NCBI GenBank assembly: GCA_964525945.1
Contig: CAZGKX010000001.1
Span: 1 to 64,000 of the forward strand
From: CAZGKX01 sp964525945
GTDB lineage: Bacteria > Pseudomonadota > Gammaproteobacteria > Legionellales > Legionellaceae
DNA: 64,000 nt
Direction of reading: 5' to 3'
Shown here: piece by piece, positions 16,562-23,735 of the stretch
Numbering within the stretch: the stretch's first letter is position 1
Layout of the letters: the number at the start of each line of letters is the position of its first letter
The notes under the pieces: model-generated
The model's input: the letters and a program-made list of their open reading frames with translations, nothing else
What the model was told of the DNA's origin: nothing
Databases searched by the model: none
Translations under genes and position numbers: made by a program

Positions 16562-17002
16562 ATGGCCTACAAATTATCATTCGAAACGAACCTTAGCCAA
16601 AATGACATTCAAGTCCTCGGCGATGGTATTATGGCTTATGCTAAACAAAACAAGGACCAACCCTCCCTTGAGTTTTTTGCATTTTTCATTCGTGATGAAA
16701 ACAATAAAATATTAGGTGGATGCAATGGCAATACATTATATGGCAGCCTCTATATCGACCAGTTGTGGGTCACAGAATCTTTACGCAACAAAGGTTATGG
16801 TACCAAGTTAATCAATGCAGCGGAGCAATTCGGAAAAGATAAAAGCTGCACATTTGCAACGGTCAATACGATGGATTGGGAAGCGCTCGAATTTTATAAA
16901 AAAATGGGCTATGAAATTGAATTTGAACGTCATGGTTACTCTAAAAATTCGACCTTTTATTTTTTAAGAAAATCTCTTCTCACAGCAGGTAACGCCCCAT
17001 GA
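16562..17002 (+). CDS. GNAT-family N-acetyltransferase
   Basis: The 146-residue protein is a compact GNAT: FIRDENNKILGGCNGNT, LYIDQLWVTESLRNKGYGTK with the acetyl-CoA loop RNKGYGT, and ATVNTMDWEALEFYKKMGYE with the closing FERHGY. This pattern is common among small-molecule acetyltransferases. The stop overlaps the next gene by four bases (ATGA), so acetyltransferase and the kinase-like protein are co-translated. Confidence 0.88.
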   Translation: MAYKLSFETNLSQNDIQVLGDGIMAYAKQNKDQPSLEFFAFFIRDENNKILGGCNGNTLYGSLYIDQLWVTESLRNKGYGTKLINAAEQFGKDKSCTFATVNTMDWEALEFYKKMGYEIEFERHGYSKNSTFYFLRKSLLTAGNAP

Positions 17003-18075
17003 CATTAGTCAACCGACTTTCTTCTTATGGTGCTATTTCTACGGAATTAGCACTGCTTAATGACCAACGCCTTATGCCCCTCTTAGAAAATGCTGAGCAT
17101 CATGGAAAAAGCATTGGCGGAAAAACTGCACTTCTGGATATTGCTGGCCATAAGGTTTTTGTCAAAAAAATCAAATTAACTGACATTGAACGTCAACCAG
17201 AGCACATCATGTCAACAGCCAATTTTTTCAAACTACCACTCTATTATCAATATGGTGTTGGTTCAACAGGATTTGGAGCTTGGCGTGAGTTATCGGCCCA
17301 TATCATGAGCACAAATTGGGTTATTGCAGGTGAATGCCCCAATTTCCCTCTCATGTATCATTGGAGAATATTGCCATCACCCATGATGCAACCCTCAACC
17401 GAAGCCACACAAGAATTAGAACAAGAAGTTACTTACTGGAATAATTCCTCAACCGTACACCAACGGCTTCATGCAATCCAAAACGCTTCCGCCGAAATTG
17501 TACTCTTTCTTGAGTATTTTCCAGAAAATGTATATCAATGGCTTGGCCAGGAACTCACCAAGGATAGTAAATCTGCAGAAGCAGCATGCACGATGGTGGA
17601 CCATAATCTCAGCGCCATAAACAACTTTATTAACTCACGCGGCTTCATACACTTTGATGCCCATGTTTGGAATATACTCACCGACGGCACACAACTTTAC
17701 TTATCCGACTTTGGTCTTGCACTCAGCTCTCAATTTGAACTAACCGATGAAGAGCGTGATTTTTTCAAAACGCATCAATATTATGATCAATGTACTACGG
17801 CATTTTTCCTAACAAACTTCATATTGGAAGCGCTATTAAAACAAGAAAGCTGCCCTGACATTCTGAGTCAATACCAAACTGAAGAATATAAAAAATTAAT
17901 ATCGCCTCCTATTGATAAGATCATCTCGCGCTGTATGCCGATTTCTCAACTCATAAGCGATTTCTTTAAACAGCTAAAGATTACCTCTAAACTCACTCCT
18001 TACCCTGCTGATGAATTAAATCGTTTAGTCACGACAACAAACCCCATACAAAAACCCATACTTTCCAAGGATTAG
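16999..18075 (+). CDS. Protein-kinase/aminoglycoside-phosphotransferase-like protein
   Basis: The 358-residue product has kinase-like elements: a strand with Lys (HKVFVKKIKLTD) near residue 55, a catalytic loop FIHFDAHVWNIL near residue 215 (H-x-D-x5-N) and LYLSDFGLAL (DFG) shortly after. The order and spacing fit the protein-kinase/APH superfamily, with Asp as catalytic base and DFG Asp for metal. The substrate is unknown. It overlaps the preceding acetyltransferase gene by four bases, which suggests one small modification pathway, perhaps detoxification. A TSKLTPYP tail has no known domain. Confidence 0.75.
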   Translation: MTLVNRLSSYGAISTELALLNDQRLMPLLENAEHHGKSIGGKTALLDIAGHKVFVKKIKLTDIERQPEHIMSTANFFKLPLYYQYGVGSTGFGAWRELSAHIMSTNWVIAGECPNFPLMYHWRILPSPMMQPSTEATQELEQEVTYWNNSSTVHQRLHAIQNASAEIVLFLEYFPENVYQWLGQELTKDSKSAEAACTMVDHNLSAINNFINSRGFIHFDAHVWNILTDGTQLYLSDFGLALSSQFELTDEERDFFKTHQYYDQCTTAFFLTNFILEALLKQESCPDILSQYQTEEYKKLISPPIDKIISRCMPISQLISDFFKQLKITSKLTPYPADELNRLVTTTNPIQKPILSKD

Positions 18076-18135
18076 GAGTCCTGTGGAAGAACTGACAAAA
18101 AAGGGGATTTCAATTAAATCGCATAAATCGAACAG

Positions 18136-18606
18136 TTATTCATCAAATAGAAGCGCCATAAAAATGTGATTTTCATATTTTCCATCAATGCATACCCCTT
18201 TTTTATGAATACCCTCTTTCTCAAACCCCATTTTTTCGTATAGCGAAATTGCGGAGGTGTTACTCTCGCGTACTGTAAGTTCAATACGAGTTAACCCTTT
18301 TAGCTTCGCTTTTTGAAGAGCAGCGTTCATTAATGCTTTTCCAACACCTTGGCCTCGATAAGAGGCCAAAACACCAATGCCTAATGAACCAATATGAGCG
18401 AAAACAGGTCGATCAAGGGCGCTGATATCACACCATCCAATTATTTTTCCATCATGCATTGCAACGAGATGAGGCCAGTTACCATTAATATTTTGTAGAA
18501 CAAAATCTCTAGTGGTATTTAATGGTGGTCCTTCTAAAAAAGCTAAATACTTACGCTCACGTGCAACACTATCAACAGCAGACAAGAAGCCTTCTGAAGC
18601 GTACAC
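18136..18606 (-). CDS. GNAT-family N-acetyltransferase, possibly trimmed at the N-terminus
   Basis: The core is complete: LVAMHDGKIIGWCDISAL, then IGSLGIGVLASYRGQGVGKA with the loop RGQGVG, and IELTVRESNTSAISLYEKMG. It starts at GTG 18606 (MYASEGFLSAVDSV); a stop lies five codons upstream. Related proteins usually have some ten more N-terminal residues that build the first strand, so the 5' end may be lost. It could acetylate an amine of a small molecule or a ribosomal protein. Confidence 0.8.
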   Translation of the reverse strand: MYASEGFLSAVDSVARERKYLAFLEGPPLNTTRDFVLQNINGNWPHLVAMHDGKIIGWCDISALDRPVFAHIGSLGIGVLASYRGQGVGKALMNAALQKAKLKGLTRIELTVRESNTSAISLYEKMGFEKEGIHKKGVCIDGKYENHIFMALLFDE

Positions 18607-18684
18607 ACTCGCAAAATCCTATCCCAGAAGGGTTCGAACAGAAAGAGGTTCGACTAAACATCGTATTAACGACTTAAGAAATGT

Positions 18685-19434
18685 TCATAAAAATACATCA
18701 CTTAAAATAGCATTAGAAGGCACACCGCCAAGAAAAATCTTTTTTTTTAACTTATCGGTTGTTTCTTTAGGGCCGCAAACATAAACTCGTGTTTCTTTTG
18801 GATGATTTAAATGCATTAATGCGCGTTTTTCTACTGAAACCTCAGGATAGCGTCCCTGGCTTTGAAGTACGCAGGGGTCGTACACAAAAGATTGAAATAG
18901 CATCGATAATAGTTCAAGCTCTTCTCGATAGTATATGTCTTCATCGGTAAGACCTCCATGAACCAAAGTAATGGTTCCTTGATGGTTTTGACTGAGTGCG
19001 CTTTTAATAATGGCAATCAGCGGAGCCAGTCCGGTTCCTGTTCCTGCTAATACCATATCAAAAGCGAATTGCTCTGGATTATAGTAAAAAAAACGTCTCC
19101 AAGGCCCTTTTAGTTTCACTTCAGTACATTTTGTTAACTTGTTCACCAACCATTGCCCCATATTCCCGCCTGGATAAATTTTAACGTGTAATTCAATGAA
19201 TCCTTCTTGCGTGGGGATGTTGGCAATGGAATAACTGCGTATCGTGCCCTCGGGGTTAATCAGACTTAGGTATTGACCAGGAACCCATTGCTCCAAATTA
19301 TCCACGACAAGTTTTACTTGCATCACATTGTAATTGAGTGGTTTCACATCGATTATTTGCGCACTTATTTCACACTCAGCGCTCTCTGGAGCAGTTAATT
19401 CAAGCGGCGCCTCTGGTGTTGCAAGACAAGCCAA
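18685..19434 (-). CDS. FAD/NAD(P)H oxidoreductase (ferredoxin-reductase-like), N-terminal Fe-S domain missing
   Basis: The FNR-type core is intact: VPGQYLSLINPEG and RSYSIANIP (FAD), LAGTGTGLAPLIAII (NAD binding), and VYVCGPKETTDKL at the end. The frame stays open upstream of the TTG at 19434 and reads LGKGLPETLKTQGYFLACLA, which matches the tail of a 2Fe-2S ferredoxin domain, but the Cys-rich part is absent. The open frame runs into the truncated globin gene. I infer a deletion that removed the globin 3' half and the ferredoxin domain. An intact version would re-reduce the globin after NO dioxygenation. Start and activity are therefore uncertain. Confidence 0.75.
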   Translation of the reverse strand: MACLATPEAPLELTAPESAECEISAQIIDVKPLNYNVMQVKLVVDNLEQWVPGQYLSLINPEGTIRSYSIANIPTQEGFIELHVKIYPGGNMGQWLVNKLTKCTEVKLKGPWRRFFYYNPEQFAFDMVLAGTGTGLAPLIAIIKSALSQNHQGTITLVHGGLTDEDIYYREELELLSMLFQSFVYDPCVLQSQGRYPEVSVEKRALMHLNHPKETRVYVCGPKETTDKLKKKIFLGGVPSNAILSDVFL

Positions 19435-19451
19435 GAAATAGCCCTGCGTTT

Positions 19452-19640
19452 TCAGTGTTTCGGGTAACCCCTTGCCAAGATGGTTAAAAACCCTTTTTGC
19501 TTTAGGATTTGTTGTTCCATATCAATGTCATCAAAAAAATGGCTGACTCGTTCATCTGTTAACATTTTTCGATAGAACACATCAACCGCCGCGTTAACTG
19601 CGTCTTGACCTCCCAGGCGTTCAAATAAAGATTCAGGCAT
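19452..19640 (-). pseudogene. Group I truncated haemoglobin (trHbN), cut after helix C/D
   Basis: From an ATG with GGAG five bases upstream the product reads MPESLFERLGGQDAVNAAVD, then VFYRKMLTDERVSHFFDDID, the start of group I truncated haemoglobins, which convert NO to nitrate. After KQKGFLT the similarity ends and a stop follows nine residues later, at 61 residues against about 120 normally. The helices with the proximal His are lost. It lies under an NsrR box and next to a flavin reductase, the expected NO-dioxygenase pair. Either a real deletion or a misassembly at about 19475. Confidence 0.75.
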
Positions 19641-19653
19641 AATGACTCCATTA

Positions 19654-19676
19654 AAGATATATTTGCAATACATCTT
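19654..19676 (-). promoter_or_regulatory. NsrR-type operator upstream of the globin gene
   Basis: AAGATATATTT-G-CAATACATCTT fits the 11-1-11 NsrR consensus (AAGATGYATTT-N-AAATRCATCTT) with few mismatches. On the minus strand it overlaps the -10 of a promoter (TTGACT at 19700-19695, ATAAGA at 19678-19673, 16-base spacer), 14 bases before the globin ATG. Bound NsrR would block the promoter until nitric oxide destroys its Fe-S cluster. The nsrR gene starts 45 bases away on the other strand and may also be controlled. Confidence 0.8.
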
Positions 19677-19720
19677 ATAAAAAGAAATAATCACAGTCAA
19701 CAACTCATTAGGATTTCATC

Positions 19721-20164
19721 ATGCAACTCACGCAATTTACCGATTACTCATTACGCGCCTTGATTTATATTACGCTTAGAAAAGAATCTTGTACGATTAA
19801 AGACATTACCGATGCTTATGACATATCCAACAATCATATGGTTAAAATCATTCACAATTTAGCCAAGCTTGGATTGATTAAAACGATTCGAGGTAAAAAT
19901 GGCGGGATCTTAATGGCATCACGTCCCGAAGCCATTAATTTAGGTCAATTAATAGTTCAATTGGAGCCTCATTTTGATTTAGTGCCTTGCTTTAATAAAG
20001 CAAAAGCTAATTGTTGTATTGCCCCTGTATGCAAATTAAAGGGTATCTTGCATGAAGCTCAGGCTGCTTTTATGGATGTTTTACAACGTTATACCCTAGC
20101 TGATGTTTTGCATAACGAAAGTGAGCTATTTTTTTTATTGAACATCAAACCACTAGTAAAGTAA
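19721..20164 (+). CDS. nsrR: Rrf2-family nitric-oxide-sensing repressor NsrR
   Basis: The 147-residue product matches NsrR along its whole length: MQLTQFTDYSLRALIYITLR, then NNHMVKIIHNLAKLGLIKTI, RGKNGGI, the wing and recognition helix. C90, C98 and C104 (plus C99) in VPCFNKAKANCCIAPVCKLK are the Fe-S ligands, with the CxxxxxC spacing of enterobacterial NsrR. LADVL near the end is also typical. It represses NO-detoxification genes. Divergent from the globin gene, and the region holds two NsrR boxes (19654-19676, 22193-22215). Convergent with the DUF488 gene, overlapping by 12 bases. Confidence 0.93.
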   Translation: MQLTQFTDYSLRALIYITLRKESCTIKDITDAYDISNNHMVKIIHNLAKLGLIKTIRGKNGGILMASRPEAINLGQLIVQLEPHFDLVPCFNKAKANCCIAPVCKLKGILHEAQAAFMDVLQRYTLADVLHNESELFFLLNIKPLVK

Positions 20165-20533
20165 GGTCTTATCGGGAAGATTGGGCCAAGAATACAAAAC
20201 CGCTTGCAGAATAATGGTGTGCGCGGCATAAAACAACGTAACAGGAGCGTGTTTTGCCATCTCCAAAAGGTGTTCTATTAAGTCGCCTTTATGCTCTAAT
20301 TCTTCAATATAGCAGTTGATAAATTCATTCCATCGTCCCTCAATATCCTCGTGAAACCACTGCCTTAAAGGGATGCTCGGGGTGATGTTTTTTAACCATA
20401 AATCAAAGACCAGACTCTCTTTTTTAAGACCCCGAGGCCAAAGCCTATCGACTAAAATCCATGTTCCCTCTTTAACCTTTGGAGGAGTATAGACACGGCA
20501 AATGTGAATCTTGTGTCGATAAGTAGAGCTCAT
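20153..20533 (-). CDS. DUF488 (YeaO-like) protein
   Basis: The 126-residue product has the DUF488 pattern: ICRVYTPPKVKEGTWILVDR, then LWPRGLKKE, LWLKNITPS--LRQWFHED and VTLFYAAHT. VDRLWPRG is the family hallmark. The biochemical role is unknown. It is the last gene of the probable aox-tehB operon (25-base gap), so it may belong to the same NO or oxidative response. Confidence 0.88.
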   Translation of the reverse strand: MSSTYRHKIHICRVYTPPKVKEGTWILVDRLWPRGLKKESLVFDLWLKNITPSIPLRQWFHEDIEGRWNEFINCYIEELEHKGDLIEHLLEMAKHAPVTLFYAAHTIILQAVLYSWPNLPDKTLLY

Positions 20534-20558
20534 AACACCCCTTGCTATAGACTATCTG

Positions 20559-21455
20559 TTACTCTGTTTTTTGCGCAAGAAAAAGACCGAACAAGCCTGG
20601 TATCTGTCTTCCTAATGCATCTTGCTTATGCAAATGACCTACCGATTCTTTATATTCAAGTATAGACCACCCGACATCTTGATAGCGGTGATAGAGCTCT
20701 TCTTTTTGGGGCAGATAAGTGAAAAAATCAGGCAGTGGATAAAGGTCTGATTGAATAGGAAAGACTAAAAAATGATACCCATTTTTTTTGGTCGCTTCTT
20801 GAAGTTCGGTGAGCAGAGCTGGAATACGCTTAGGGTTTAAAAATTGCAGCGTGACCGTTGAAAGCATTAAATCATAACGTTTTGCGCCAAGATTTAAGGG
20901 TTGGTTTAAATCGTGTAGTTGGGTATTAACTTGAAGCAAGGCTTCCTTTTGGGCGATATCTTGAATCCTCCTTATTGCCTCTTCGTTGTGATCAACTCCC
21001 ATTACCCGATGCCCCATGTTAGCTAAATACAATAAATTTCTTCCTGAACCACATCCTACGTCCAGAATCGAGGCTCCTTGTAAATGGCGCAAATAAGCCT
21101 GATAAACATACACTAAATCGCTATGCACAGCACTTAGGCCGTATTTTTTATTGAAGTAACGTTGGGGCATGCAATAAAATTCAAGGGTTGCCTTAAATGA
21201 TTCACTGACAGGAATTATTTTATGCCACGCTGCAGGAGGAATCAGCACCAAGGGTTGATCTTCATTGATCCGAATACGAGACAATTCTTGCCCCTGACCA
21301 TTTAAGAATGCCAAATCAATTGCTCCCTTGTGCACGGAAAGCTTGCCCCAAGTTCCTTCTTTAGTACTGTGTTTTTCCAGGAAAAATTTAAGTGTTCCAT
21401 GGCTGTCAATTTCGGTTTGTTTGTAGCACAGCAGCTCATTGTGTTCTAAATTCAT
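20559..21455 (-). CDS. tehB: TehB-type SAM-dependent methyltransferase with N-terminal cupin-like domain
   Basis: The 298-residue protein has two parts. Residues 1-95 form a small beta domain (ELLCYKQTEI, VLIPPAAWHKI) like the N-terminal DUF1971 domain of Haemophilus-type TehB. Residues 100-298 are a class I methyltransferase: KYGLSAVHSDL, ASILDVGCGSGRNLLYLA (SAM loop), MGVDHNEEAI, LMLSTVTLQFL. TehB methylates tellurite and confers tellurite and oxidant resistance. It follows aox by 16 bases and precedes the DUF488 gene by 25, so the three look like one transcript from the NsrR-controlled promoter. Confidence 0.88.
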   Translation of the reverse strand: MNLEHNELLCYKQTEIDSHGTLKFFLEKHSTKEGTWGKLSVHKGAIDLAFLNGQGQELSRIRINEDQPLVLIPPAAWHKIIPVSESFKATLEFYCMPQRYFNKKYGLSAVHSDLVYVYQAYLRHLQGASILDVGCGSGRNLLYLANMGHRVMGVDHNEEAIRRIQDIAQKEALLQVNTQLHDLNQPLNLGAKRYDLMLSTVTLQFLNPKRIPALLTELQEATKKNGYHFLVFPIQSDLYPLPDFFTYLPQKEELYHRYQDVGWSILEYKESVGHLHKQDALGRQIPGLFGLFLAQKTE

Positions 21456-21471
21456 GATACATCCTTATACT

Positions 21472-22152
21472 TTAATCAAAAAAATCCTTTGATTCCTTGT
21501 GGTTTGTATTATCCATATATTCCGGTTTTAATTGAGTTAACAACGTACGCTCTTTTACCAGCTTGTCTGCTAATTGATGGTTTACATCCCGATGTTCTGC
21601 TTCATCGTCCCGAACCACTAAAAGTACGTCACGTAAGCGTGCATCAGCGGCCAGTCCCCAATAATTTTTAGCAATATCAGGGGCTGGGACATTTTCAATG
21701 CAACCCGCATCTAATTCCTGTAAATAATGGGTATAGCTGACAACTGCTTCTTCTTCAAGGTAACCCACAAAACGGTGCGCCGTTTTTGAAGAGCAAACAT
21801 ACATCAACAGATACAGCACCACAAAAATGGCTTGCGCAGTAAAAATAATAAAGCGTTCAAACCAATTAGGCTTGGCAATGTACATAAAGGTAATCAAATG
21901 CATTCGTTCATTATCTGCTTCATCCAATAAAATTTTTATCCAACCCTCATCGTTTTTGATTTTCCTTAAGCAGCGTAAATGCAGCAACGCAGCGCCTACC
22001 ATGCCAGGTACAGCAGCGACCGTTTCCAGGACGATGGCTCGATTGCCGTAACGTTTTTGAAAAAAAATATCGGCAAAAAAGCGAAAAAATTTCACCAGAC
22101 CAAGGGCAATTTTATCACTGATGGTTTTGGCGGGCTTACGAGTTATGGGCAC
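21472..22152 (-). CDS. aox: Alternative oxidase (cyanide-insensitive terminal ubiquinol oxidase)
   Basis: The 226-residue protein has all di-iron ligands: E43 in VLETVAAVPG, E82 and H85 in DEADNERMHL, E134 in YLEEEAVVSY, and E184 and H187 in RDDEAEHRDV. It is an interfacial membrane enzyme that oxidises ubiquinol and reduces oxygen to water without pumping protons. It is insensitive to NO and cyanide, letting respiration continue when cytochrome oxidases are blocked. The GTG at 22152 is chosen because AAGGAG lies six bases upstream; the longer frame to 22212 lacks such a site. An NsrR box covers its promoter. Alternative oxidase is rare in gammaproteobacteria; NO- and NsrR-responsive aox is known in Vibrio fischeri. 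Confidence 0.95.
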   Translation of the reverse strand: MPITRKPAKTISDKIALGLVKFFRFFADIFFQKRYGNRAIVLETVAAVPGMVGAALLHLRCLRKIKNDEGWIKILLDEADNERMHLITFMYIAKPNWFERFIIFTAQAIFVVLYLLMYVCSSKTAHRFVGYLEEEAVVSYTHYLQELDAGCIENVPAPDIAKNYWGLAADARLRDVLLVVRDDEAEHRDVNHQLADKLVKERTLLTQLKPEYMDNTNHKESKDFFD

Positions 22153-22183
22153 GATATGCTCCTTTGCAATGGATATAGAGTAG

Positions 22184-22215
22184 ATTATATTAAAGATGTA
22201 TTTGAAATACAACTT
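22184..22215 (-). promoter_or_regulatory. aox promoter overlapped by an NsrR-type operator
   Basis: At 22193-22215 AAGATGTATTT-G-AAATACAACTT is an 11-1-11 palindrome with one mismatch between arms and a near-perfect NsrR consensus. On the minus strand it covers the -35 (TTGTAT, 22212-22207) of a promoter whose -10 TATAAT lies at 22189-22184 with 17-base spacing, about 32 bases from the GTG start. Repression by NsrR and induction by nitric oxide follow from this layout. Confidence 0.85.
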
Positions 22216-22331
22216 TTGATTTGTGATTGCGATGCATTTGCTGCCAATTGGTCACACAATGCAGGCTTACAAGCAGTTGATTTATTTGTCATGGTATTTG
22301 CGCATAACGAATAGCAGATAAAGAAACATTT

Positions 22332-22468
22332 ATTCACGAAGTAGCGGAATGGAATAAAAAAAGGATACAGAAAAAGCGGCCATCGATTGGCAGTTGACAA
22401 CCGAGGACGTCAGAATTAAATTAAAACGGCTTTACCCAGTCCTAAGCATCAAAGGACAGAATCAATGA
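22332..22468 (+). pseudogene. IS630-family transposase C-terminal remnant
   Basis: One frame reads EVAEWNKKRIQKKR; after a frameshift the next gives AIDWQLTTEDVRIKLKRLYP and a stop after SIKGQNQ. The D/KIDW-FTT-DARIKLKRLYP ending is typical of IS630-type transposases. Nothing of the catalytic domain remains. It lies just upstream of the aox promoter region. Confidence 0.6.
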
Positions 22469-22542
22469 AACTTGTAATAGATTAGGGAGTCAATTTTTAA
22501 ACCCTAACAAACCCGAGCGATAAGCTTCATGAATGGCAATCA

Positions 22543-22902
22543 TTAGGATTTATGGCTTTCAGATTTTTTTACGAAAGCTGACTTTAACATCATTGAGCCA
22601 ATACCCTCAATTTTACAATCAATATCGTGATCGCCATCAACCAATCGAAGTATTTTTACTTTCGTTCCTACTTTTATAACGGAAGATGAGCCTTTGATTT
22701 TTAAATCTTTAATAACCGTTACAAAATCGCCCTCATTTAATATGTTTCCATTTGCATCGCGAACAATAAACTTATCGTCGTTGGTATTTTCGGCCATTTC
22801 ATTTTTTGACCATTCATGGGCGCACTCAGGGCAAATATATAGTCCATTATCTTCGTAGGTATATTCAGAAACGCATTTCGGGCAGGGTAGTAAATCACTC
22901 AT
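22543..22902 (-). CDS. yjdM: YjdM/PhnA-family zinc-ribbon protein
   Basis: The 119-residue product begins with a zinc ribbon (LPCPKCVSEYTYEDNGLYIC, then PECAHEW, four Cys) and continues with FIVRDANGNILNEGDFVTVI, KDLKIKGSSSVIKVGTKVKI and IEGIGSMMLKSAFVKK, the PhnA_Zn-PhnA domain pair. It was once annotated as an alkylphosphonate protein but is not a phosphonate hydrolase. Its role is unknown. A TATCGGTATA element lies just upstream. Confidence 0.9.
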   Translation of the reverse strand: MSDLLPCPKCVSEYTYEDNGLYICPECAHEWSKNEMAENTNDDKFIVRDANGNILNEGDFVTVIKDLKIKGSSSVIKVGTKVKILRLVDGDHDIDCKIEGIGSMMLKSAFVKKSESHKS

Positions 22903-22929
22903 CGTTAACCTTAATTGATGTAACCTTTG

Positions 22930-22949
22930 TATCGGTATATGATATATTA
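22930..22949. repeat. 20-bp element, copy 1 (upstream of yjdM)
   Basis: TATCGGTATATGATATATTA recurs with 17-18 of 20 bases matching at 23158-23177. Copy 1 lies in the yjdM leader, copy 2 in the higA leader, in the same orientation. It may be the binding site of the HigA-type regulator. Confidence 0.45.
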
Positions 22950-23157
22950 TTATTAATAAAATATGAATATAAGCCTCTTATCATTTAGGTTAGGTCTGAC
23001 TCAGTTACATTCTTCAGCATGCCCTACTCAACGACCTATTAAACATTGACGTAAGAAACAATGAGACCAAATAAAGCAGTTCTTGTTTCAAAATAATTAT
23101 GTAAAATAAATAACCATGTTTGACAATCAAGATTTATTCTTGTATCAAAACCATCTA

Positions 23158-23177
23158 TATCGGTATAAGATATATTT
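23158..23177. promoter_or_regulatory. 20-bp element, copy 2 (upstream of higA)
   Basis: TATCGGTATAAGATATATTT lies 24 bases before the HigA-like start and is almost the same as the element at 22930-22949. HigA-type antitoxins bind operators next to their own start, so autoregulation plus control of the neighbouring yjdM is a reasonable guess. Confidence 0.45.
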
Positions 23178-23200
23178 TTCAATATCAGGATTATTCTCGA

Positions 23201-23494
23201 ATGTTACCCGACAATCGCTCACCATCTCATCCTGGAGAAATTTTATTAAAAGATTTTTTAGAGCCACTTAACCTGTCTCAAAAGCAGTTTGCTGAACACT
23301 TGGGTTGGACTTATGCTCGGCTTAATGAAATTATTAATACACGCCGTGGAGTAACTGCTGATTCAGCCTTATCCTTGGCAGAGTCTTTTGGCATAGAACC
23401 CGAGTTTTGGCTAAACCTTCAACGTGATTGGGACTTGTGGAAAGCAAAACAAACTCATTCTGCTGTTAATCCACTGCCGCATATTAAAAAATAG
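23201..23494 (+). CDS. higA: HigA-family antitoxin/XRE regulator, no toxin partner visible
   Basis: From the ATG at 23201 the 97-residue protein matches HigA antitoxins: SPSHPGEILLKDFLEPLNLS, then QKQFAEHLGW, LNEIINTRRGVTADSALSLA and FGIEPEFWLNLQRDWDLWKA. The frame is open upstream to 23120 but that part does not look coding. HigB-type toxin genes normally sit just before higA; the 220 bases upstream contain no RelE/HigB-like frame, so this is an orphan antitoxin or a domesticated regulator. Confidence 0.88.
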   Translation: MLPDNRSPSHPGEILLKDFLEPLNLSQKQFAEHLGWTYARLNEIINTRRGVTADSALSLAESFGIEPEFWLNLQRDWDLWKAKQTHSAVNPLPHIKK

Positions 23495-23663
23495 ATTGTT
23501 AAATAGTTCAGTTCGCTTAAGCGCTGCAAATATATAAAATAAAAAGAAAATTTCTCCAACCAGACTAAGGAATGATGTGGTCAAGCAAATTAGTCTGCCG
23601 AATTCATTTTAAGTTACTTGGGTAAATGGATTAAAGCCTAGGATTAAAGATCGTCGTTTTAAG

Positions 23664-23694
23664 TTGAAACTTCAAATGTAAAGTTGTGTATAAT
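23664..23694 (+). promoter_or_regulatory. Promoter of the Ser-rich protein gene
   Basis: TTGAAA (23664-23669) and a perfect TATAAT (23689-23694) are separated by 19 bases, a little long. The start codon of the next gene lies 41 bases downstream. Confidence 0.45.
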
Positions 23695-23735
23695 ACCCGC
23701 ATTATTTTAATTCATTTATCTAAAAGGTTATCATT

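Noticed and set aside
18625..18660. GGTTCGAAC sequence resembling a tRNA T-loop
   Set aside because: The flanking bases do not form a 5-bp T-stem on either strand and no anticodon arm or acceptor stem is found, so it is not a tRNA or an att site.
19434..19640. Reading the globin and reductase as one natural fusion protein
   Set aside because: The two frames differ and the globin ends in a stop before the reductase frame becomes recognisable; a deletion or misassembly explains it better than a designed fusion.
22185..22400. Minus-strand 71-codon frame MSTANRWPLFLYPFF upstream of aox
   Set aside because: It covers the aox promoter, the NsrR box and the IS630 relic, is hydrophobic by chance, and has no ribosome-binding site.
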